Assembly: GCA_959600065.1 (NCBI GenBank)
Contig: CAUGKZ010000069.1
Coordinates: 1 to 7,716, forward strand
Direction of reading: 5' to 3'
Origin: an uncultured Kroppenstedtia sp.
GTDB taxonomy: Bacteria; Bacillota; Bacilli; Thermoactinomycetales; DSM-45169
Length of the DNA stretch: 7,716 bases
Shown: in pieces, positions 1-5,049 of the stretch
Position numbering within the stretch: the first letter of the stretch is position 1
Layout: each line of letters starts with the position of its first letter
Made by a program: the position numbers and the translations under genes
The notes under the pieces: model-generated
What the model saw: only the letters and a program-made list of their open reading frames with translations
Databases searched by the model: none
Told to the model about the DNA's origin: nothing

Positions 1-83
1 CCACCATCCCGACCTTATTTCCTGCCTAAAATATGGCTAATCAACACGCCTGACTCTCCACTATTGATGCTTCAGTCGAAAGC
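1..83. other. Window edge, no gene supported
   Basis: No gene can be supported here. Three short plus-strand frames are open from the window edge and end within the first 96 bases, so the tail of a plus-strand gene is possible. None of these tails is recognisable. The hairpin that follows would suit a gene converging on pdxK. Confidence 0.3.
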
Positions 84-117
84 AAACGGACAGTGAAGAA
101 AAATTCACTGACCGTTT
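84..117 (-). terminator. Terminator-like hairpin downstream of pdxK
   Basis: AAACGG-A-CAGTGAA (84-97) faces TTCACTG-A-CCGTTT (104-117): 13 pairs, one A/A mismatch and a 6-base loop. It lies about 30 bases past the pdxK stop. On the minus strand the stem ends in TTT followed by GCTTTC, so the U-tract is weak. The symmetry means it could also end a plus-strand gene entering from the left. Termination is inferred from position and shape. Confidence 0.5.
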
Positions 118-147
118 CATCCTTAGGGTTTGTTGGATCCGCATTTC

Positions 148-942
148 TCACTCTACGGAAGTCTTCATCTGCCGAACCGGCCCCACGTATTGATTCAGGG
201 GGAAACCATGGCGGATCGCTTTGGTGATGAAATCCTTGGCGAGGCGGACGGAATCCTCCACACCTTTGCCGTGGGCGAGACCGGCGGCAACGGCGGCGGA
301 ATAGGTGCAGCCGGCACCGTGGGTCCAGTGGGTTTCCATCTTTTCCGCTTCATACAGGGTGAACTTCTTGCCATCGTATAACAAATCGACGGCTTGATCA
401 TGCTGGAGGCCGGAGCCACCCTTGATCAGAACGTAAGAAGGGCCGAGGTTGTAAATGGCCTGGGCTGCCTCCTTCATCTCCTCCAAAGTGGTGATGGGCT
501 CGGTTCCTGCCAGCTGAGCCGCTTCAAACAGGTTGGGTGTAACTACGGTCGCCTTGGGGACAAGCAGGTCCCGGAGGGCTTCTTTGTTCTCCGGATTTAG
601 GACATCGTTTTCCCCTTTACACACCATGACCGGATCGATCACCGTCCGGTTGACTCCATGTTGATCGATGGCATCGGCGGCCAGCTCAATCACTTCCACC
701 GTGCTCAACATCCCGGTCTTCATGGCATCGATGCCTGTGGAGAGAACCGTCTCCAACTGGGCCTTCACAGTTTCCGTTGGAATCGGATGGACTCCATGGG
801 CCCATCCATCTGGATCCATCGTGACGATGGTATTGAGAGCGGACATTCCGTAGACGTCCAGGGAATGAAAGGTTTTTAAATCTGCCTGGATCCCGGCACC
901 CCCACTCGTATCTGAACCGGCGATGGTCAATGCTTTTTTCAT
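148..942 (-). CDS. pdxK: Pyridoxine/pyridoxal/HMP kinase, PdxK (ThiD-like)
   Basis: Ribokinase-fold cytosolic kinase that phosphorylates B6 vitamers (pyridoxine, pyridoxal, pyridoxamine) and, in this family, often the thiamine precursor HMP, feeding PLP salvage and possibly thiamine synthesis. The 264 residues match the usual length of about 270. The N-terminus has the family motif GSDTSGGAGIQADLKT (residues 9-24), then DAMKTGML (72-79), DPVMVCKG (103-110), VTPNLFEA (134-141), KGGSG (174-178) and the anion-hole segment THGAGCT (207-213). Cys108 and Cys212 fit the two-cysteine arrangement of the Bacillus/Staphylococcus PdxK subgroup, and with the C-terminal FPLNQYVGP this favours PdxK over classical ThiD. 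The start is fixed by GAGGAGG 7 bases upstream (950-956). It is a monocistronic-looking gene with its own promoter, divergent from ykkCD. Whether HMP or B6 is the main substrate in this organism cannot be told from sequence. Confidence 0.93.
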   Translation of the reverse strand: MKKALTIAGSDTSGGAGIQADLKTFHSLDVYGMSALNTIVTMDPDGWAHGVHPIPTETVKAQLETVLSTGIDAMKTGMLSTVEVIELAADAIDQHGVNRTVIDPVMVCKGENDVLNPENKEALRDLLVPKATVVTPNLFEAAQLAGTEPITTLEEMKEAAQAIYNLGPSYVLIKGGSGLQHDQAVDLLYDGKKFTLYEAEKMETHWTHGAGCTYSAAVAAGLAHGKGVEDSVRLAKDFITKAIRHGFPLNQYVGPVRQMKTSVE

Positions 943-989
943 CTGGATTCCTCCTCAAGGGTCGGGATTCTGCTTTGGTTTCGATTCTT

Positions 990-1018
990 ATTTTAATCCA
1001 ATTTGTCTGGTTTGTCAG
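990..1018 (-). promoter_or_regulatory. Sigma-A-type promoter of pdxK
   Basis: Read on the minus strand, CTGACA (1013-1018, 5 of 6 to TTGACA) is followed by a 17-base spacer and TAAAAT (990-995, 5 of 6 to TATAAT). The expected start lies near 982-984, about 40 bases before the pdxK start codon. Box quality and spacing are seen; activity is inferred. Confidence 0.7.
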
Positions 1019-1070
1019 AGGTGGTTTGGAATGGGAAAATAGACCTGCAGCCAAACCGGATGGACACCCG

Positions 1071-1079
1071 TGATAAAAT
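1071..1079 (+). promoter_or_regulatory. Extended -10 promoter of ykkCD leader
   Basis: TGATAAAAT fits the extended -10 form TGNTATAAT with one mismatch. No good -35 box lies 16-18 bases upstream, as is tolerated for extended -10 promoters. Transcription would begin near 1086, about 25 bases before the guanidine-I aptamer. It lies 53 bases from the -35 box of the divergent pdxK promoter, so the two do not overlap. Confidence 0.55.
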
Positions 1080-1107
1080 AAAGGAAGACAACTGGATATG
1101 CAAAAGT

Positions 1108-1202
1108 TTTCTAGGGTTCCGCAGCACAGCTGGACTGGTCCGAGAGAAAACACACGACTGAGGTGTCAGTGGTGCACACGGAGGGATAAAAGCCCGGGAG
1201 GA
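1108..1202 (+). ncRNA. Guanidine-I (ykkC) riboswitch aptamer
   Basis: The leader carries the conserved blocks of the ykkC/guanidine-I class in order: CUAGGGUUCCG (1111-1121), UGGUCCGAGAGA (1136-1147), and the 3' block ACGGAGGGAUAAAAGCCC (1178-1195). A variable region (1148-1175) separates the last two. This class binds free guanidinium and in known cases is an ON switch: ligand binding holds the 3' block in the aptamer and prevents the downstream terminator. Here bases 1189-1202 are shared between the aptamer 3' block and the terminator 5' arm, so the competing layout is visible. The neighbouring SMR genes are the standard target of this class. Identification is by recalled consensus; a covariance-model search (Rfam ykkC-yxkD) would settle the exact ends. 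Confidence 0.92.
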
Positions 1203-1231
1203 TATCCTGATGATATCTTCCCGGGCTTTCT
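1189..1231 (+). terminator. Riboswitch-controlled terminator hairpin
   Basis: Bases 1189-1206 pair with 1212-1229 around the 5-base loop CTGAT, giving an 18-bp stem with a single G-U pair. Its 5' arm reuses the aptamer's AAAAGCCCGGG. The stem runs into TTTCTGTG, a short U-tract. It lies 20 bases before the ykkC start codon. Expected to form without guanidinium and stop transcription before ykkC. Confidence 0.85.
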
Positions 1232-1250
1232 GTGAAAAGGGGGAGGAAGG

Positions 1251-1586
1251 ATGAACTGGAATTGGGCAAAAGTGTGGATTGCAGCTTTTTTTGAAGTGAT
1301 GTGGGTGATCGGTCTGAAACATGCAGAGAATGTATGGAGTTGGAGCGGAACCATTGTAGCGATTGGGATCAGTTTTTATCTGATGATCATGGCTGGGAGC
1401 ACTCTGCCTGTCGGCACTGTATATGCAGTGTTTGTGGGTTTGGGGACCGCCGGGACGGTGTTTTCAGAGGTGGTCTTCTTCGGAGAACCCCTGAAGTGGA
1501 TGAAACTCTGTCTGATTCTGGTGTTGCTGGTGGGAGTGATGGGCTTGAAATGGGTGACTGAAGAACCCGGGGAGGAGGGATCCTGA
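1251..1586 (+). CDS. ykkC: SMR family guanidinium exporter subunit YkkC
   Basis: Small multidrug resistance protein of 111 residues with four predicted transmembrane helices, acting in the cytoplasmic membrane as a proton-coupled exporter. Glu15 in [15 protein letters not shown] (residues 11-25) is the conserved proton/substrate carboxylate of helix 1. [21 protein letters not shown] (53-73) is the SMR signature stretch, with GEP following in the helix 3-4 loop. Over most of its length it resembles B. subtilis YkkC, including WVIGLKHA and the acidic C-terminal tail. It starts right after a strong purine-rich site (GGGAGGAAGG, 1241-1250). The gene sits behind a guanidine-I riboswitch and overlaps ykkD by one base, so the two are co-translated and presumably form an antiparallel heterodimer. 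Guanidinium as natural substrate follows from family and riboswitch context; B. subtilis YkkCD has also been described as a multidrug pump. Confidence 0.95.
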   Translation: MNWNWAKVWIAAFFEVMWVIGLKHAENVWSWSGTIVAIGISFYLMIMAGSTLPVGTVYAVFVGLGTAGTVFSEVVFFGEPLKWMKLCLILVLLVGVMGLKWVTEEPGEEGS

Positions 1587-1900
1587 TGGCTTGGCTTTTT
1601 CTCGTACTGGCAGGTGGGATGGAGATGGTCGGGGTAACGATGATCCATCGTTTGCACCGAGACGGAGATGTGAAAGCATGGTTAGGGTTGTTGGGGGGAT
1701 TTGGTGGAAGCTTTTTCTTTCTCGCTCTTGCTTTGCAGGATTTACCTATGGGAACGGCCTATGCTGTCTGGACCGGAATCGGTGCGGCAGGGGGAGCGAT
1801 CGCAGGCATGCTGTTTTATGGTGAGCCCAAACATTTCTCCCGTATTTTCTTCATCACCCTCGTACTGGGAGCGGCTGTGGGGCTGAAAATGGTTTCCTAA
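1586..1900 (+). CDS. ykkD: SMR family guanidinium exporter subunit YkkD
   Basis: Second SMR subunit, 104 residues and four predicted helices. Glu13 in AGGMEMVGV (residues 9-17) is the helix-1 carboxylate. PMGTAYAVWTGIGAAGGAIAG (53-73) and FYGEP match the family, and the C-terminus AAVGLKMVS matches B. subtilis YkkD. The start codon shares its A with the ykkC stop (TGATG at 1584-1588), with GGAGGAGG at 1571-1578, which is typical of translational coupling for equal subunit amounts. With YkkC it should make the heterodimeric exporter controlled by the upstream guanidine-I switch. No classical U-tailed terminator follows; the only strong structure downstream is the stem-loop at 1928-1986. Confidence 0.95.
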   Translation: MAWLFLVLAGGMEMVGVTMIHRLHRDGDVKAWLGLLGGFGGSFFFLALALQDLPMGTAYAVWTGIGAAGGAIAGMLFYGEPKHFSRIFFITLVLGAAVGLKMVS

Positions 1901-1927
1901 GAAATGTAGCGAAAAAGTTACTAGGGA

Positions 1928-1986
1928 GGGTTGGGTTTCATTTTTGGATCGTCAGAACTTGGGCATCGAAATGTGAAATCCAATCC
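1928..1986 (+). other. Long imperfect stem-loop downstream of ykkD
   Basis: Bases 1928-1945 pair with 1969-1986: 17 of 18 positions, including three G-U pairs (1930-1984, 1935-1979, 1941-1973) and one T/T mismatch. The loop is about 23 bases. The G-U pairs exist only in plus-strand RNA and would be A/C mismatches in the opposite strand, so the structure fits a 3' untranslated element of the ykkCD transcript. It has no U-tract after it. It could be a 3' stabiliser, a weak terminator, or a remnant of a repeat. Confidence 0.45.
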
Positions 1987-2010
1987 CGGTCAACTCAGAA
2001 AGCACTCATA

Positions 2011-2039
2011 TTGACTTTATTCGCTGTTCAACTTAACAT
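2011..2039 (+). promoter_or_regulatory. Candidate promoter of the small membrane protein
   Basis: TTGACT (2011-2016, 5 of 6) and TAACAT (2034-2039, 4 of 6) are separated by 17 bases. A start near 2046 would give a leader of about 85 bases to the 142-residue ORF, or about 27 bases to the small ORF at 2073. The sequence is AT-rich here. The spacing is good, but the -10 box is only moderate. Confidence 0.5.
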
Positions 2040-2072
2040 CAGATTTGAAATTTACAACAGAGAAGGGATGAA

Positions 2073-2144
2073 ATGATCATTTTGCGCTTTTTGTATCGGC
2101 TAGCGCAGGCATTAAACAGGCGGGATTCTGATGCTAGACCGTAA
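2073..2144 (+). CDS. Possible 23-codon small ORF overlapping the next gene
   Basis: ATG at 2073 opens 23 codons ending at TAA 2142-2144. The encoded peptide starts MIILRFLYRL and is basic. A purine run (GAAGGGATGAA, 2062-2072) precedes it and could serve as a ribosome binding site. It overlaps the start of the 142-residue ORF (2131) by 14 bases in another frame, so ribosomes ending here would be placed near that start, whose own site (AGGCGG, 2118-2123) is imperfect. This could be a coupling ORF or chance; no family is recognised. Confidence 0.2.
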   Translation: MIILRFLYRLAQALNRRDSDARP

Positions 2145-2559
2145 ACTGCAAACTGCTGTCTTTGCGGCGACACTAAGTTCTTTTCTGATGGCTGTCGTCT
2201 TTCCACTCAATGCTTCAGGATTTGAAGACCCGGATCGATATAAATTTGTCTATATGTTGAGTGGATTTCGAATCTACACCCCGTTTATCTTTTTAGGAAC
2301 CTTTCTCTTTGGAGTGTCCGTGTCGATGATCGCTGACCGACTCAGTGAGAGGATGGATGGTTGGTATTCTTCCTGGATCAGTTACGGACTGCACATTTTG
2401 GCATGTGCATTATTTGCCAGTCTCTTCATGGTTTCATGCATTGTGGCAACGGTTTTTTTCATATTGGATCGTTGGCTCAAAGGAAAGAACTTTCCGGGGA
2501 GTGCAACGGCTCTTTTTTTCATTATGTTGCTTCTTTGGACCTTTTCCATCCCCCTCTGA
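2131..2559 (+). CDS. Hypothetical four-helix membrane protein
   Basis: I do not recognise this 142-residue protein. It has four hydrophobic stretches, at about residues 8-27, 48-68, 83-112 (long) and 122-140. A polar loop with EDPDRYKF lies between helices 1 and 2, and a charged loop (ADRLSERMDGWYSSW, 68-82) between helices 2 and 3. It therefore looks like an integral membrane protein with no visible catalytic or metal motif. ATG 2131 is the only ATG after the in-frame stop at 2113, and AGGCGG lies 7 bases upstream. The gene is single, converges on the YjiH gene, and shares a bidirectional terminator with it. GC is about 45% over 2161-2400 by hand count, well below the hut genes, which may mean a lineage-specific or acquired gene. 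A six-base GC hairpin (2550-2555 with 2560-2565) spans its stop codon. Confidence 0.7.
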   Translation: MLDRKLQTAVFAATLSSFLMAVVFPLNASGFEDPDRYKFVYMLSGFRIYTPFIFLGTFLFGVSVSMIADRLSERMDGWYSSWISYGLHILACALFASLFMVSCIVATVFFILDRWLKGKNFPGSATALFFIMLLLWTFSIPL

Positions 2560-2573
2560 AGGGGGTAGGCATT

Positions 2574-2613
2574 AAAACCGCCTTTCTCCGTATCGGGAGA
2601 AAGGCGGTTTTTT
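2574..2613. terminator. Bidirectional intrinsic terminator
   Basis: AAAACCGCCTTTCTCC (2574-2589) pairs perfectly with 2596-2611 around a 6-base loop. On the plus strand it ends in six T (2608-2613), closing the membrane-protein gene. On the minus strand it ends in TTTT followed by AAT and lies 15 bases past the stop of the YjiH gene. This is the clearest terminator in the window and marks the boundary between the two convergent units. Confidence 0.95.
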
Positions 2614-2628
2614 GGAGGAGTTCAGTTC

Positions 2629-3960
2629 TCACAACAACAGATAGACCAGCGGCGTGGCGATGAGCAGGGTCAGGATGGTCCGCTCCAGCCAGATCAGGAC
2701 CAACTCTCCGATAGAGACGGGGATCTCCGTGGACAGGATGCAGGGGATGGAGGCGGAGAAGAAGAGAATGGAAGAGACGGAGACGATGGCGATGACAAAC
2801 TTGGTGACCAGGGGGGCTTCAGCCGCCACCAAGGCGGGCAGGAACATCTCAGCGATCTCCACAGCGGCAGCCTTGGCAGCCAGCAAGGGTTCCGGTAGTT
2901 GAACCAACCAGGTAAAGGGAAGGAACAGGTAGCCAAGCCAGTCAAAGAGTGGGGTGAACTTGGCCAGCAACAACCCGATGAGACCGACGGAGAGAATCGA
3001 GGGCAGGATGGCCATCGTCATCACCAAGCCATCCTTCAGGTTGCTCCAGATGTTGCGTCCAAGGGAAGGCGCCCTGTGAGCAGCGGTGAGGGCCTCGCTC
3101 CAGGCGGTCCGAAACAGCTGTTGACTCACTTCCGGTTCGGGGATCCCCTGGCCATCGAAATAGGCTTCGCTTTTGGTTCGGATCGGGGGTAGGTGAACCG
3201 TCAGGGCGGTCACCAGGAAGGTGACAATCAGGGTCAGCCAGAAATAGAGGTTCCAATATTGCATCAAGCCCAGGGTTTTAGCGACCACGATCATAAAGGT
3301 GGCGGAGACGGTGGAAAAACCGGTGGCGATGATAGTGGCTTCCTTGGCGGTGTAGTATCCATCCTTATACAGGCGGTTCGTAATCAGAAGCCCCAGGGAG
3401 TAACTACCGACAAAGGAAGCCACGGCATCAATGGCCGATCGTCCCGGAGTTTTCCAGACTCGGCGCATGATCGGTCGGACCAGCACCCCGACGAATTCCA
3501 GCAAGCCGTATCCCACCAGCAAGGCCAGGAAGATTGAACCAACAGGAACGAGAATCCCTACAGGGATGACCAACTGTTCAAACAGAAAGGGGCCGATGTC
3601 TGGAGCAAACAACCAGGCAGGGCCGGTTTGGGTGAGGAGGAGGATGGCGGTTACCAATCCCAGGATCTTGAACAGGGAGAAGATGAGGTCGACCCGACTC
3701 TTTTTCCAGTTCCCTGTGATAAAGGGATACAGGGCGCCCGGCAGGATGATCACCAAGGCATACCAGGGAACAAGGGGACCGAGGGATTTCTGTAGCCAGG
3801 TCACCACATGATCCAAGGGGATGCTGGAGGTGTCCCCGACGGTCATGGGAACAAAGAACATAAAGATCCCGATCGCGCTGAATAGGATTAATTTTGCGAT
3901 ATTTTTGACTGGAAAAGAAGTTGTCGTCTGGTAATGGGGTTGACTTTCCAGTTTGCCCAT
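2629..3960 (-). CDS. YjiH family (nucleoside-recognition/Gate domain) membrane protein
   Basis: Polytopic cytoplasmic-membrane protein of 443 residues with roughly ten hydrophobic segments. The first is at about 22-40, the last at about 421-443, and a cytosolic-looking polar stretch spans 260-310. It resembles the YjiH family (COG3314) with a Gate/nucleoside-recognition core. Marks are RSAIDAVASFVGSYSLGLL (174-192), the following NRLYKDGYYTAKEATIIATGF, and FFSASIPCILSTEIP (400-414). The start is fixed by AGGAGG 8 bases upstream (3969-3974). It is the last gene of the hut cluster, 57 bases after hutG but behind an intrinsic terminator at the hutG stop, with almost no room for its own promoter. 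The place corresponds to the permease gene in B. subtilis hut, so transport of histidine, urocanate or a breakdown product is a reasonable inference. The family's substrates are poorly defined. It could also be unrelated to histidine use. Confidence 0.82.
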   Translation of the reverse strand: MGKLESQPHYQTTTSFPVKNIAKLILFSAIGIFMFFVPMTVGDTSSIPLDHVVTWLQKSLGPLVPWYALVIILPGALYPFITGNWKKSRVDLIFSLFKILGLVTAILLLTQTGPAWLFAPDIGPFLFEQLVIPVGILVPVGSIFLALLVGYGLLEFVGVLVRPIMRRVWKTPGRSAIDAVASFVGSYSLGLLITNRLYKDGYYTAKEATIIATGFSTVSATFMIVVAKTLGLMQYWNLYFWLTLIVTFLVTALTVHLPPIRTKSEAYFDGQGIPEPEVSQQLFRTAWSEALTAAHRAPSLGRNIWSNLKDGLVMTMAILPSILSVGLIGLLLAKFTPLFDWLGYLFLPFTWLVQLPEPLLAAKAAAVEIAEMFLPALVAAEAPLVTKFVIAIVSVSSILFFSASIPCILSTEIPVSIGELVLIWLERTILTLLIATPLVYLLL

Positions 3961-3988
3961 GATGGGTTCCTCCTCTTGATGTCGTTTG

Positions 3989-4020
3989 AAAAAAGGGAGG
4001 GGGAGACTTCCCTCCCCTTA
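3989..4020 (-). terminator. Intrinsic terminator abutting the hutG stop codon
   Basis: On the minus strand GGGAGGG (4010-4016) pairs with CCCTCCC (3995-4001) around an 8-base loop, followed at once by six T (3989-3994). The flanking G-T and two A-T positions, the latter inside the hutG TAA, can extend the stem by three. It lies between hutG and the YjiH gene, so the last gene should be expressed by read-through or from a promoter inside hutG. The hairpin and U-tract are seen directly; its strength is not known. Confidence 0.8.
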
Positions 4021-5025
4021 AGCTGTGGTTTTCTGGATCCGTCCCGTCAGGAAGGAGAGCATCACATGGACGCCGGCCTTCACCGTGGCCTCTCGCACGT
4101 CCCGCAGAGGGTCCAGGCAGACCAGGTCCATCGCTTTCACTTGGGGGTGAGTCCCTGCGATGCGGACCGCCTCAAACAGTTCATCGGTTCGCATTCCGCC
4201 GGGAGTGGCGGCAGGGGCTCCCGGGCCGACTCCAATATCCAGCACGTCCATATCCACGGTGAGATAGATGGTGTCCACCTGCTGTTCCAAGTGCGCGAGA
4301 GCCTCGCGGACCACCACATTCACCCCGCGTTTCCGCGCTTGCTTCAGGGTGACGTAGTGAACCCCCACCTGATCGGCGTACTCTTTGAGGGAGCGGGCAT
4401 TGAAAAAGCCGTGGAGGCCGATGTTGTATACGTCCTCTCCGCGAAGGGTTCCACTTTCGGTCAGGTTGCGGATCGGTGTTCCATTGGTGGGGCCGAAGTC
4501 CTCCAGGCTACGCAGATCAAAGTGGGTATCCAATTGCAGGATGCCGATCCGTTCCTCAGGGTGAGCCTGCTTCCACCCTTTGGCCAACATGGCGGTGATC
4601 GAGTGGTCGCCTCCCATCACCAGCGGCAGAGCATGGGGATGATGGGTGCGCATGGCGACCATCGCTTCCGTGATGTTCCGATGGCAGGCGGGGATGTCGG
4701 TGACATGTTGTTTCACATCCCCGAGGTCGACCACACGCAGGGAGGTAAGGTCCACCTCCTCATCCAAGTTGTAGGTAGTAAAGCCTTTCCAAGCCCGGCG
4801 CAAGGCATCGGGGGTTTCGCTGGCTCCGGAAGCGCTGAGGGAAGAACGGGAGAGGGGGACGCCAAGGAGGGTGACATCCACCTCGGACCAGTCAAAGGAT
4901 GAGGCCTTCTCTTCATCCAGACATTGGATCCACTCATGCACTTTGGGATCCGCCGGAAGCGGGTCTGGCCGACGCCAGCGGAAGGCGGGGGGGTTCAGCA
5001 GGGGATAGGGATAACGGGTTTCCAT
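4018..5025 (-). CDS. hutG: Formimidoylglutamase (HutG), ureohydrolase family
   Basis: Cytosolic binuclear-manganese hydrolase of the arginase/agmatinase fold. In this context it should split N-formimidoyl-L-glutamate into glutamate and formamide, the last step of the Bacillus-type histidine pathway. It has 335 residues, slightly longer than B. subtilis HutG. Metal ligands are visible: GGDHS (138-142, His141), DTHFD (166-170, Asp166, His168, Asp170) and TVDMD (256-260, Asp258, Asp260), followed by GVGPGAPAATPGGM. Two positions are off the family pattern. Ile264 stands where the arginase signature expects Pro, Ala or Gln. DLVCLDP (300-306) replaces the usual DxxEvNP, so the guanidino-contacting Glu is Cys303. 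The start is supported by AGGAGG 9 bases upstream (5035-5040). The gene lies 24 bases after hutI, and the intrinsic terminator begins at its stop. The name rests mainly on the operon; another amidine substrate is possible. Confidence 0.85.
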   Translation of the reverse strand: METRYPYPLLNPPAFRWRRPDPLPADPKVHEWIQCLDEEKASSFDWSEVDVTLLGVPLSRSSLSASGASETPDALRRAWKGFTTYNLDEEVDLTSLRVVDLGDVKQHVTDIPACHRNITEAMVAMRTHHPHALPLVMGGDHSITAMLAKGWKQAHPEERIGILQLDTHFDLRSLEDFGPTNGTPIRNLTESGTLRGEDVYNIGLHGFFNARSLKEYADQVGVHYVTLKQARKRGVNVVVREALAHLEQQVDTIYLTVDMDVLDIGVGPGAPAATPGGMRTDELFEAVRIAGTHPQVKAMDLVCLDPLRDVREATVKAGVHVMLSFLTGRIQKTTA

Positions 5026-5049
5026 CAGCGGTGTCCTCCTTTCCTGGGT

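Noticed and set aside
686..1153. 155-codon minus-strand ORF over the pdxK start and the riboswitch
   Set aside because: It runs through the aptamer, both promoters and the pdxK N-terminus in another frame. It has no recognisable protein features and is a shadow.
1166..1354. Minus-strand ORFs over the ykkC leader and start
   Set aside because: They are shadows of the riboswitch and ykkC, and their Pro/Ser/His-rich composition is typical of antisense frames.
2550..2565. CCCCCT/AGGGGG hairpin over the stop of the membrane protein
   Set aside because: It has no T-run behind it, and a far better terminator lies 9 bases further on. It is treated as incidental.
3934..4902. 322-codon plus-strand ORF opposite hutG
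   Set aside because: It is antisense to hutG, whose metal motifs and ribosome site are clear. High-GC codon bias leaves the opposite strand open, and its protein is low-complexity with no recognisable motif.
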